Assembly: GCF_000423565.1 (NCBI RefSeq)
Contig: NZ_KE384041.1
Coordinates: 102,311-166,310, forward strand
Reading direction: 5' to 3'
DNA: 64,000 nucleotides
Source: Runella zeae DSM 19591
GTDB lineage: Bacteria > Bacteroidota > Bacteroidia > Cytophagales > Spirosomataceae
Below are positions 46,701-54,373 of this stretch, piece by piece. A program made the position numbers and the translations under genes. The number at the start of each line of letters is the position of its first letter. Position 1 is the stretch's first letter. Under the pieces are notes generated by a model. The model was not told where the DNA came from and did not search any database. It saw only the letters and a program-made list of their open reading frames with translations.

Positions 46701-46900
46701 TTCCTGAGGCATTGCTTAAGCGTTATATGATTCGTTCGGTGAAGTTCTCAGTAGTGGGTCGTAACCTTGCTATTTTGTTTAGCAACACCACCCATATCGA
46801 TCCAGAGGTCGACCGTTTCGGCGGAAACCGTCAAGGATTTGCATATGGCGAGTTGCCTAATTCAAGAAGCTTAGGATTTAACTTGACTTTCGGATTCTAA
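43712..46900 (+). CDS. SusC/RagA-family TonB-dependent outer-membrane transporter
   Basis: 1062 residues. Signal peptide (to GYAQ), carboxypeptidase-regulatory-like domain (about 21-95), the SusC signature (LQEVVVTAFGIEKEKKALGYTVQEVKG), a plug domain with LVVIDGVPID and SVLKGPNAAALYGSRAANGVILITTK, and a large beta barrel ending in NLTFGF. It imports a substrate across the outer membrane using TonB energy, with the SusD lipoprotein downstream as lid. The substrate is not visible, but neighbouring Tat-aminotransferases and an AEC permease point to an amino-bearing compound rather than a glycan, as no glycosidase is linked. Confidence 0.96.
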   Translation: MKRLLLFSALCAISWAGYAQRIVTGTVTSKDEGALPGVNVLLKGSRTGVATDGTGGYKVSIPDDNAVLVFSFIGYGTQEITVGSRSTINIELLPDVKALQEVVVTAFGIEKEKKALGYTVQEVKGSQIVEARSNNVVNNLAGRVAGVRIQSNGGPGSGSTVQIRGASSVSGNNQPLVVIDGVPIDQSTSNSMTSGEKQFGGGLSEVSPDNIKDISVLKGPNAAALYGSRAANGVILITTKNGAGTKGIGVEVNSNITFERPLVKPDFQDIYGGGNGYRTWYADGWSGAITGDAIAQYRAAYGPTAPLFGTEGTDESWGAPMDGRLIRHWWSGTEVAPLTPNPNNWEQYWETGQTRTNNIAISGANEKGNFRLSIGRMGQDGIMRSNDFYRNNFKLNTGYNFTPKLSVTLSSEYIKSGSKNRGYQEGQQFIWAHRHISWEQHKSYEDYTSTHIQRALAGRLPDSDPPNWQHTFFTNPFFINDKLPLSNVKDRLVGNIALNYKITPYLSLLARSGTDFWSDTRINVINFERVRNGNRTPGQYSEEVLRAQETNSDVILSFNKSLTSDFSIAAQGGGILRQNYYKRNFTRVGELVVDGVYNLSNSVPSLNTVESRIEQTEMQSLFGTFQLGWRNALFLDLTGRNDWSSTLPADARSYFYPSASVSAVLTDLFNVQSSVLSFGKVRASWAQVGNDARPYQLNQVYRSGGAWNGSIPQYYENTTIPNSGLKPEITTGLEFGLDLRFLRGKVGLDVTYYNQTSRNQILGVEISKASGYNNRILNAGEIQNKGLEVVLSGTPFKSPQGFTWDVTANFARNRNKVIALAEGLTTLILHQQRGLNSEARVGEAYGALYGIGFERSPDGQIIYSNGLPVVSTTPRILGNIQPDWTGGLSNTFTYKGLSLSALIDVRMGGDFFDEGTGTARWTGQYEETAVGREEGIIGKGVKVVSTNADGSAVYAPNDIIVAANQLYGYNNPRRYHEAVIYDGSYVKLREMTLGYSVPEALLKRYMIRSVKFSVVGRNLAILFSNTTHIDPEVDRFGGNRQGFAYGELPNSRSLGFNLTFGF

Positions 46901-46906
46901 ATGATC

Positions 46907-46933
46907 TCTTGATAGGGGCTGCCCCTATCAAGA
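46907..46933 (+). terminator. Perfect hairpin between susC and susD genes
   Basis: Arms TCTTGATAGGGGC and GCCCCTATCAAGA around a single T; no T tract. It probably tunes the SusC:SusD ratio or protects the mRNA end rather than fully terminating. Confidence 0.65.
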
Positions 46934-46967
46934 AGTCCATCGAAGTTTTATTAAACAGACTTACATT

Positions 46968-48428
46968 ATGAAAAAATACATATTACTTTCTTTGGCTTTG
47001 ATTCTTACGGCTACGTCTTGTACTGAGAAGTTTGACGAAATGAACGTAGACCCCAACAACCCTACCAAAATCAGTGCTCAGTATCTGCTGCCTTATGCAC
47101 TGGAGCGCTCGATTGATCGCTATTGGGGAGGGAGAACCCGTTTTGAGCGTCTCAACCTCGACGGAGCTATGCTATGGATGCAATATCTTTCTCGCAATAT
47201 TTATTCCAACGAGGGCGATAATTACGGGATTTCGCCAGCGATGCAAAACAACAACTGGCAAGCTTTCTTCAACGATGGCTTAGTAAATTTCCAACGGATT
47301 ATTACTGAAAGTGCGCCAGAAGGTACAGCACCTAATACCAACTACGAAGGAGTAGCTTTGGTAATGCGCTCGTGGATGTTTTCAGTGATAACTGATCTTT
47401 GGGGGGCTATTCCTTACAACGATGCCCTTAAAGGTACCGCAGGTGAGGCTATTTATACGCCAACCTATGATTCGCAAGAAAAAATATACGAAGCTTTGCT
47501 GAATGACCTTAAAATCGCCAATGAGAAGCTAAGCGTGTCAGGTCCAGCCATTTCTGGAGATATTGTGCATAATGGTAATATCTTGCGCTGGAAAAGATTT
47601 GCTAACTCCTTAAGATTGCGTTTGGCCAATCGTCAGGCTGCCAAAAAGCCGAATGAGTCGCGGGCTATCATGAATGAAATCTTGAGCGATCCTACTAAGT
47701 ATCCTATTATTACTTCCAACGCCGACAATGCCGTTTTGAGAAGTACTTCGGTATTGCCAAGCAACAATGAGTGGCACCAAGTACTTATCCAAGAGAGCCG
47801 TACTGACTGGAACATCAGCAGTACATTGGCTGATAAAATGAACGCTTTGGGAGATACTCGCATTACAGTTTACGCCAACCCTGTAGCGGGTAAATATGTA
47901 GGTCATGCCAACGGACTTCCCGATGCCATTGCTACTACTTATTTGGCGACTAGCTCCACTGTAGGAAGTGCATTCACCAGAATTGATGCTCCTAGTGTGT
48001 TGATGACGGCTTCGGAAGTAAATCTCATTTTGGCAGAAGCCGCCCTCGACGGTGACATTACTGTGGGTACTGCTAAAGGTTATTTTGAGGCAGGTATTAC
48101 TGCTTCTTTCGAACAATATGGCCTTACTGTACCCGCTACGTATTTTGCCACAGTAGGTGCAGTGACTCGTGCCAAAGTCCTTGAACAAAAATGGCTGGCT
48201 CTTTATGGAGTGGGTATTGAAGCATGGACCGAATACCGTCGCACTGGCTTGCCCGAAATGCCTGCCAAAGACCCAAGAGCAGTATTTGAAAACGACGGAG
48301 TGCTCCCAACTCGCCTGCCTTATCCAGGAAGTGAATACTCACTCAACAAGGCTAATTTGGATAAAGGTATTGCCCTCAATGGCGGCGCCGACAATATGAA
48401 AACAAAGCTTTGGTGGGCCGAAAAATAA
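46968..48428 (+). CDS. SusD/RagB-family lipoprotein
   Basis: 486 residues with a lipoprotein signal ending TATSC (Cys18), followed by the typical TEKFDEMNVDPNNPTKISAQYLLPYALE. It is of the SusD-like_2 type with conserved RSWMFSVITDLWGAIPYNDAL and WKRFANSLRLRLANRQ segments (TPR-like helices) and a C-terminal EQKWLALYGVGIEAWTEYRRTG. It forms the surface lid on the SusC barrel that precedes it by 67 bases. The substrate should match that of SusC. Confidence 0.95.
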   Translation: MKKYILLSLALILTATSCTEKFDEMNVDPNNPTKISAQYLLPYALERSIDRYWGGRTRFERLNLDGAMLWMQYLSRNIYSNEGDNYGISPAMQNNNWQAFFNDGLVNFQRIITESAPEGTAPNTNYEGVALVMRSWMFSVITDLWGAIPYNDALKGTAGEAIYTPTYDSQEKIYEALLNDLKIANEKLSVSGPAISGDIVHNGNILRWKRFANSLRLRLANRQAAKKPNESRAIMNEILSDPTKYPIITSNADNAVLRSTSVLPSNNEWHQVLIQESRTDWNISSTLADKMNALGDTRITVYANPVAGKYVGHANGLPDAIATTYLATSSTVGSAFTRIDAPSVLMTASEVNLILAEAALDGDITVGTAKGYFEAGITASFEQYGLTVPATYFATVGAVTRAKVLEQKWLALYGVGIEAWTEYRRTGLPEMPAKDPRAVFENDGVLPTRLPYPGSEYSLNKANLDKGIALNGGADNMKTKLWWAEK

Positions 48429-48488
48429 GTCTTAAATTGTACATTATATATCATTTTCCATTTTCCATTAAAAAAAACACTTATACCA

Positions 48489-49670
48489 ATGATCCAGAAA
48501 ATTGACCGCCGCAGTCTATTAAAATCAGGATTGATGACCCTAGGAGGCATGGCAGCTATGCCTGCTGTAGGTGCCTTCGCCAACGTACCCTCACGTGTTG
48601 ATGCCAACGGCAATATTTTTCACAGTCCTCTTCTTCGTGAGACTTTCTTGGAAAACCCTCCCAAGACTCCCCCTACCATGGTGCGTATCAATGCCAACGA
48701 AAACCCATACGGCCCTCCTATGACTGCTCGTAAGGCAGTAGCCGAATCGGTAGCTACGGGAAGCCGCTACTCATGGAAAGAGTTGGAAAACTTGGTTGGG
48801 AAAATTGCCAAAAAAGAAGGCGTGACTCCTGACCATATCATGATGGGGCCAGGTTCTTCGGATTTGTTGGAAAAAGTAGCGATCGTATTGTTCCAAAAAG
48901 GTGGAAATGTAGTATCGGCTGACCCTACCTATATGTCGCTTGTGAAAGTAGCAGAAGCTACTGGCGCTACGTGGAAAGCCGTACCATGCAAAGGGGATTG
49001 GTCGCATGATTTGAAAGCTATGGAAGCGGCTATTGACAAAGATACCAAGCTTGTCTATATCTGTAACCCCAACAACCCCATGGGAAGTATTACTTCTGGG
49101 AAGGAATTGTTGGATTTCTGCTCGCGTGTATCCGAAAAAGTGCCCATTTTCGTAGATGAAGCTTATCTTGAATTAGCGGTAGGAGCTGATACGCAAAGTA
49201 TGGTGTCGCTGTTGACCCAAAAGAAAAACGTCATCATTGCTCGTACTTTCTCTAAAATCATGGGAATGGCAGGGTTGCGCGTTGGATACATTGCTGCTTT
49301 GCCTGCAACTCTCGATAGCATCCAGAAAATCACACGTGGTGGTATGGGTATCACCCAAACTTCTATCGCAGCGGCAGTAGCAAGTATGGACGACAACGAG
49401 TTTCAGGATATGACTCGTAAACTCAATCATGAAGTAAAAACGTATCTCTGCAAAAACTTAGATCGCTTAGGTTATAAATACGTAACCTCATATACCAATT
49501 TCGTGATTTTCCCAATCAATATGCCTGGTAAAGAAATGCTCCAAAAAATGATGGCAAAAGGAATCATGGTAAGAGGGTATGAAATTCAGGGTAAGCCTTG
49601 GTGTCGTGTAAGTATGGGGACTATGGACGAAATAAAGCAATTTGTAAGCGCCCTAGAATCAATAAGTTAA
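48489..49670 (+). CDS. Tat-exported PLP-dependent aminotransferase (HisC-like), copy 2
   Basis: 393 residues, the same length as the divergent paralogue at 41723-42904. It begins with a twin-arginine signal (DRRSLLKSGLM) and a cleavable hydrophobic stretch. Fold-type I motifs: INANENPYGPP, GPGSSDLLEK, YICNPNNPMGS, VDEAYLEL, and PLP lysine K256 in ARTFSKIMGMAGLRVGY. It lies 60 bases after susD and should be in the same transcript. Folded, PLP-loaded enzymes are classic Tat cargo. Transamination or lyase chemistry on an imported amino compound in the periplasm is my inference. Confidence 0.9.
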   Translation: MIQKIDRRSLLKSGLMTLGGMAAMPAVGAFANVPSRVDANGNIFHSPLLRETFLENPPKTPPTMVRINANENPYGPPMTARKAVAESVATGSRYSWKELENLVGKIAKKEGVTPDHIMMGPGSSDLLEKVAIVLFQKGGNVVSADPTYMSLVKVAEATGATWKAVPCKGDWSHDLKAMEAAIDKDTKLVYICNPNNPMGSITSGKELLDFCSRVSEKVPIFVDEAYLELAVGADTQSMVSLLTQKKNVIIARTFSKIMGMAGLRVGYIAALPATLDSIQKITRGGMGITQTSIAAAVASMDDNEFQDMTRKLNHEVKTYLCKNLDRLGYKYVTSYTNFVIFPINMPGKEMLQKMMAKGIMVRGYEIQGKPWCRVSMGTMDEIKQFVSALESIS

Positions 49671-49676
49671 TTTTTG

Positions 49677-49740
49677 GCAATGAGTAAGCAGTATTGGGAG
49701 CGACAATTTCTCTCCCAATACTTACCTGAAAGTTCATTGC
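49677..49740 (+). repeat. Hairpin between the aminotransferase and AEC genes
   Basis: Outer arms GCAATGA (49677-49683) / TCATTGC (49734-49740) and perfect inner arms AGTATTGGGAG (49690-49700) / CTCCCAATACT (49712-49722). No T tract; possible processing or attenuation site within the operon. Confidence 0.6.
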
Positions 49741-49766
49741 TATTTTAACCACTATCCATTAAAGTT

Positions 49767-50861
49767 ATGAGTGACGCTCTACAAAAAGCATTTACCTTAT
49801 TGTTATTGATTGTATTGGGCTTAGTATTACGTTCCAAATTCAAGAACAAACAACAAACCGACGGGATTAAAGAAATGGTGCTTTCAGTAGCACTACCTTC
49901 TACTATTTTTATTGCTTTGATGAAAGTAACAGTCGATTCAAAGCTGATTATAGTCCCTGCTTTGACGCTGGTATTTAATTTCTTTATGTACTTTATCACG
50001 CCGCTTGCCTTATCTTTTTTTGGCGTCGAAAAAGACAGCCCCACGGGCCGTACCTTGGTGATGCTGTTGCCTTCATTAGCACCGGGTCTTTCTTGTTTTC
50101 CTTTTATCGCAGAGTTTTTGGGACAAGAAAGCGTCGCAATGGCTGCAATGGGTGATGTCGGAAACAAGTTTTTTGTCTTGATATTTTTGTACATAGTGGC
50201 TTTGAATATGTTTCTTAAAAATGCTAAAAGCGAAGAAGCAAATCTCAGTACCAAAATCAAAAGTTTGCTTTTGAACCTTGTCAAAGAACCTATAAACATC
50301 ATCATTGCATCTGCCCTTATTTTGTTGAGTTTGGGCGTAAGTTTCAAATCGTTACCCGCTATCATTGCCGATATGTTTGATAAAACTAGTGCCATGATGA
50401 CCCCTTTGGTGTTGATTTTCATTGGTTTAGCGGTTCAACTAAAGCAGCGTAAGAAACGCCTTATCAGCTCTTTGTTGATATTTAGAGCTGGCGTAACCAT
50501 GCTTTTTAGCGCGGCTGTGATTTCGGTATTAGGTATCCACGACCCCACTATGGTGCTCTTGGCAGTAGCTATTCCGCTTAGTTCGGCTAGTTTTTGGCCT
50601 TTTGCGCATATTTCGGCTTTCAACTTGCGAGAAGAAAACAGTGGACTACCCAAAGAACGTCGCACCTTCGATGCCGAACTTGCGGTGTTGGTATTGGCCT
50701 TTTCGTTGCCCTTCTCCACCTTATTGATTCTTGGGATTTTGTCGGCGGGTACTTTCTTTGCTCACTTGCCCACTTTAATTATTACAGGTTTGATTTTTAT
50801 CGGTATTGGCATCATCCCAAACTTAATCGGTAAAGCATCTGTAAAGTTTTCTAAAGCTTAA
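49767..50861 (+). CDS. AEC-family permease
   Basis: 364 residues with about ten predicted membrane helices in two halves joined by a charged loop (NAKSEEANLSTKIKSLLLNLVKEPI). This matches the auxin-efflux-carrier (AEC) superfamily layout, with conserved VALPSTIFIALMKV early and PLVLIFIGLAVQLK in the second half. Family members export or import organic acids and related small molecules across the inner membrane. Placement after the Tat-aminotransferase suggests it carries the reaction product or substrate between periplasm and cytoplasm. Confidence 0.8.
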   Translation: MSDALQKAFTLLLLIVLGLVLRSKFKNKQQTDGIKEMVLSVALPSTIFIALMKVTVDSKLIIVPALTLVFNFFMYFITPLALSFFGVEKDSPTGRTLVMLLPSLAPGLSCFPFIAEFLGQESVAMAAMGDVGNKFFVLIFLYIVALNMFLKNAKSEEANLSTKIKSLLLNLVKEPINIIIASALILLSLGVSFKSLPAIIADMFDKTSAMMTPLVLIFIGLAVQLKQRKKRLISSLLIFRAGVTMLFSAAVISVLGIHDPTMVLLAVAIPLSSASFWPFAHISAFNLREENSGLPKERRTFDAELAVLVLAFSLPFSTLLILGILSAGTFFAHLPTLIITGLIFIGIGIIPNLIGKASVKFSKA

Positions 50862-50958
50862 TATTCTTCGACAATAAAGAGCCTTTGTTTTTTTATTCTT
50901 GAAGTCATTTACACTTGTTGTCGCATTGACCACTTATTCAACAAACTTTAAAAAACCG

Positions 50959-51438
50959 ATGAGAACTATGAAGACTGCAAAAATATTCCTTTTCGTTGTG
51001 GCTGCTTTTGCGGTGGCTTCTTGTAAAGTAGATGACCCTTTTGTAGATCGGGTAGTAGCACCTGTACTTTTGGTATTTGACAATGCCATTGGAGATGGAG
51101 GTGGTTTTACGACCGAGCCTACTGTCACTTCCAAAGCTACTTTGGCAAGCGCTACCTTAAGTGTACGGATTTATGAGTTGGATAAGACCAATATCCTAGA
51201 TTATAAAAAAGGAATTGATTCAATTCCGGTATCTGGCTTGGCACTTTCAGTAACGACGCGTGCCGGCGTAAAAATTGCTGATATTACCACAGATGCTAGT
51301 GGGAAAGCTACGCTTACCAAAACTTGGGCGGATTTAGGGGTGGCAGCACCCAAAGCAGGGTCTACAGTATCACTTACCCTGACCGGAACGCACAAAAGCC
51401 AATCGTTTGCTAAACTAGCTCGTTTGCAGGCAAATTAA
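50959..51438 (+). CDS. Small lipoprotein of the susCD-aminotransferase cluster
   Basis: 159 residues from ATG 50959 (ATG 50968 is equally possible; the frame opens at 50899). The lipoprotein signal ends FAVASC. The mature part is beta-rich with an Ig-like feel (SVTTRAGVKIADITTDASGKATLTKTW, VSLTLTGTH), reminiscent of carboxypeptidase-regulatory or Big-type folds. No enzymatic motif. It is the last gene before the terminator at 51612. Function unknown; a binding or scaffold role is inference. Confidence 0.75.
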   Translation: MRTMKTAKIFLFVVAAFAVASCKVDDPFVDRVVAPVLLVFDNAIGDGGGFTTEPTVTSKATLASATLSVRIYELDKTNILDYKKGIDSIPVSGLALSVTTRAGVKIADITTDASGKATLTKTWADLGVAAPKAGSTVSLTLTGTHKSQSFAKLARLQAN

Positions 51439-51611
51439 TTGGAGTACAAGCACTTTGGTGCTTTTTAAGTAGAATAATCTGAGTAATTGGTGTCGCAGGA
51501 TTTGTGGACGTTTTTTCATCAACAACGATTCGATTTTATCCTTACTTAACGTGATGCTGAACTCATTTTAGATTATATATTGGTGGGTTTGAATAATCAA
51601 TGATTGAGTTG

Positions 51612-51647
51612 ACACAGCCGAGGCATTAGCTTCGGCTGTGTTTTTTG
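51612..51647 (+). terminator. Intrinsic terminator ending the susCD-aminotransferase cluster
   Basis: Arms ACACAGCCGA (51612-51621) / TCGGCTGTGT (51632-51641) followed by six T. Confidence 0.88.
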
Positions 51648-52751
51648 TTATTGCCACACCCCCAATCTGAATGTTTTGATAATACCTGTAGGATGAAAAA
51701 GAGTAATAGTCTGACTATCAAGGTCTCCTATTAAAAGAATGTCTCGTTGAGATTGTAATTTTGAGGCATAAAAATCCGTACTAATTTTAGTGATGTTGGT
51801 AGGAGTGGGGCGCTCTGCCAAGCTATCACATACGCAAGCTTTACCCTTGTGCAAATCGTGTAACGTCGCTAAAAGCGCTTGGGTGTCTTCTATTTTGTCG
51901 GCTTTTCCGGCTGCGGTCATGGTTTTGACCCGATTCTTAAAATACTTCCCAAAAGCCTCATATTCATATCGTAGTTCTGGAAATTGCTTGAGCATTTCCG
52001 AAGAATTTTTAAAATACTGGACATGATTAGGGTCAATAAACCCCCGAAAAGTACCACCCCAAGTAAGGCCGTATTTTCCACCTATTTCGTCCATGAAAGT
52101 TTTATAATAACGGATGTTTTGGAGCTGACGCCCTCGGTAAATAATGGGCACATCTGAGGCAAAACCAAACTGATGCTGCGAAAGGGGTGATACACTCTTA
52201 CCCATTGTGAGGTGCCGTTTTTGGGAGCGATTGCCTCGTAAATCAGAGTTTATTCGAAGTTTATACTTTGGATATTGTCCTAGATAATCACTCATCATCG
52301 AATCCCGCTTTTCGATAAATCTCTTTCTTGTTGACCCCAACAACCGTTCATAACGATGATAAGGGTAATCAGGACGATCCGCAAGTGTCCATAAATAAGC
52401 TCGGTCGAGCCACGAAAGCGTATCTGATCGGATGCTATCAGTCAATGAAATAAGTTCAGCGGGAAGAGCTTGAAAAGTGGGAGCAAAAACAGCATTTGAT
52501 TGCTGTATTTTACCATTTTTTATGATTACTAACCAGACTTGAGGAGGAAGAATGAGTGCATCTTTGAGGGTATCAGCCTGCGAGAAAGGAGAGACCAAAT
52601 CAATGATGTCCCATTGCGCTAGGCGGAGGGTGGTATCGCATCGCTCATTTTCCCACGTACTTGGAGGCTTATTAAAACCATCAATGATACCACAAGCAAT
52701 AAAAATCAGCATAAGCACTACACTTCCTAATGATAAAGCGAATTTACTCAT
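51648..52751 (-). CDS. M15-family peptidase (D-Ala-D-Ala carboxypeptidase-like) lipoprotein
   Basis: 367 residues with a lipoprotein signal ending LIFIAC (Cys20). The zinc peptidase core (about 175-255) has SPLSQHQFGFASDVPI, where His and Asp are metal ligands, and WGGTFRGFIDPNHVQYF supplying the last His. Such enzymes trim peptidoglycan peptides in the periplasm. An N-terminal 150 residues and a C-terminal segment (about 300-367, ending in beta strands) are unassigned. It converges on the terminator of the preceding cluster. Confidence 0.82.
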   Translation of the reverse strand: MSKFALSLGSVVLMLIFIACGIIDGFNKPPSTWENERCDTTLRLAQWDIIDLVSPFSQADTLKDALILPPQVWLVIIKNGKIQQSNAVFAPTFQALPAELISLTDSIRSDTLSWLDRAYLWTLADRPDYPYHRYERLLGSTRKRFIEKRDSMMSDYLGQYPKYKLRINSDLRGNRSQKRHLTMGKSVSPLSQHQFGFASDVPIIYRGRQLQNIRYYKTFMDEIGGKYGLTWGGTFRGFIDPNHVQYFKNSSEMLKQFPELRYEYEAFGKYFKNRVKTMTAAGKADKIEDTQALLATLHDLHKGKACVCDSLAERPTPTNITKISTDFYASKLQSQRDILLIGDLDSQTITLFHPTGIIKTFRLGVWQ

Positions 52752-52808
52752 GCTGATTATGGGTATAAAATAGGCAAATTTTGAAAAACAATGAGCAGCT
52801 CTGCGGTG

Positions 52809-53792
52809 CTAGAAGGCGGCTGCTTTGAGTCTCAAACCTGTATCTTCGGGAAAATCGAAAAGCAGGTTGAGATTTTGGACTGCTTGCCCCGAAGCTCCTT
52901 TTGTAAGATTGTCAATCTCGCTCGTAATCAATAGATTGTCGCCGTGTTTTTGGAGTTGAATCAAGCATTTGTTGGTGTTGACTACTTGTTTTAAATCAAT
53001 ATCCTGGGTACTAACGTGAGTAAAAGGATGAGATTCATAATACGCCTGATAGAGCTCTAATGCTTCTTGGAGCGTGCCGCTGTATTTGGTATACACATTG
53101 GCCATGATACCTCTGGTAAAATCTCCCCGATAAGGGATGAAATTTACTTCTTTATCGAAACCACTTTGAAGAGCAGTCAAGCTCATTTTGATTTCTTTGA
53201 GGTGTTGATGTGTAAAAGCTTTGTAGATAGAGATGTTGTTGTTGCGCCATGTAAAATGAGTCGTAGCACTCAAAGCCTGCCCTGCTCCAGTTGAGCCCGT
53301 AATGGCACTTACGTGTACATCATCAATCAAAACCCCTGATGCTGCCAGAGGCAACAACGCAAGCTCAATACTAGTCGCAAAACATCCCGGATTGGCGATT
53401 TTGGTAGCTGTTTTGATTTTATCGCGTTGAAATTCAGGCAAACCGTACACAAATCCATTGCTTTCATCCCGAAAATCAGTGCTTAAATCAATGATTTTGA
53501 CGGTGCTAGGTACGGAGTATGTTTCAAGAAATTTTCGTGATTCATTATGGCCAGAGCATAAAAAAATGGCCGAAAGTGTTGCTTGTTGTAAAAGCGCGTC
53601 AAGGTCATCGCCCGAAAATACCAATGAGGTATCACCTAGCAAGTCTGTATGGGTGGCATACACTGGTTTTCCGGCTTGACTTTTTGAGTGAGCCCAATCA
53701 ATCTCCACAAAGGGGTGATTTACCAAAATCCGCAACAACTCTCCGCCCGTATATCCCGCAGCCCCTACAATACCAACTTTTATTTTATTCAT
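52809..53792 (-). CDS. argC: N-acetyl-gamma-glutamyl-phosphate reductase
   Basis: 327 residues from ATG 53792 (the frame opens at 53807). It has the NADP motif VGIVGAAGYTGGELLR and the catalytic Cys137 in NPGCFATSIELALLPL, with the conserved YGLPEF and HLKEI histidine regions. It reduces N-acetylglutamyl phosphate in arginine synthesis; in Bacteroidota the acyl group can be succinyl rather than acetyl. No other arg gene is adjacent. It follows gldC on the same strand by 64 bases. Confidence 0.95.
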   Translation of the reverse strand: MNKIKVGIVGAAGYTGGELLRILVNHPFVEIDWAHSKSQAGKPVYATHTDLLGDTSLVFSGDDLDALLQQATLSAIFLCSGHNESRKFLETYSVPSTVKIIDLSTDFRDESNGFVYGLPEFQRDKIKTATKIANPGCFATSIELALLPLAASGVLIDDVHVSAITGSTGAGQALSATTHFTWRNNNISIYKAFTHQHLKEIKMSLTALQSGFDKEVNFIPYRGDFTRGIMANVYTKYSGTLQEALELYQAYYESHPFTHVSTQDIDLKQVVNTNKCLIQLQKHGDNLLITSEIDNLTKGASGQAVQNLNLLFDFPEDTGLRLKAAAF

Positions 53793-53856
53793 TGTATTAA
53801 GTGGCAAGCCACTGTTAAGTGCTAAAGCACAGTTAATTGTTAGTTAAATGAAAGAA

Positions 53857-54207
53857 TTATTGCCCTTTGGCGGCAGCTTGCATTTCTTTTTGGAGACGTT
53901 TGCTAAGGCTCATTCCCACTTCGTCGATATCGGCAGCCATGATTTCGTCGCCAGTCGCATTGCGAAGGGTGTCTGCTACGCAGCCGAGCAATTCGATACA
54001 AAAGCGTTTCATTTCGTGTACTTCCATGTCTTTGGCCCACAGTGGGATAAAAAGCGTTCCTTTATGAAAATGATCCCATACGCCTACCGCAATCGCTTTG
54101 GTTTCTTCCAGACCTTCGTTGGGATTGTCGGTAGCTTCCCAGTAGATTTTTTCGGGGATTTTTTCTTCGTCTTGCTCGATGGTGAATTTAATTTCTTTTT
54201 GTGTCAT
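53857..54207 (-). CDS. gldC: Gliding motility protein GldC
   Basis: This 116-residue protein matches GldC along its full length: EIKFTIEQDEEKIPEKIYWEATDN, DHFHKGTLFIPLWAKDMEVHEMKRF and the helical C terminus. It is a soluble protein tied to gliding motility in Bacteroidota, although it is also found in non-motile relatives. It supports the taxonomic placement and is probably co-transcribed with argC. Confidence 0.95.
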   Translation of the reverse strand: MTQKEIKFTIEQDEEKIPEKIYWEATDNPNEGLEETKAIAVGVWDHFHKGTLFIPLWAKDMEVHEMKRFCIELLGCVADTLRNATGDEIMAADIDEVGMSLSKRLQKEMQAAAKGQ

Positions 54208-54373
54208 TAGAGGATTTTCTTGAGATATGGATACAAAGTTACGTCAAGTCTGCGAAAAATGGGGCTTTGTGATAAAATTTGGCTAGCCCTTTCGCAAAAC
54301 TCGCTTTCTGTTTTGAACACCTAAATCTAAAATTTCGTTTGCAACGCCACTGCATTTGCTAAAAGTAGGACTT

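Noticed and set aside
47610-48188. 192-codon minus-strand frame inside the susD-like gene
   Set aside because: Antisense to a well-supported SusD; composition is that of a shadow frame.
49745-50422. 225-codon minus-strand frame inside the AEC gene
   Set aside because: Antisense of a membrane protein gene with clear family resemblance on the plus strand.
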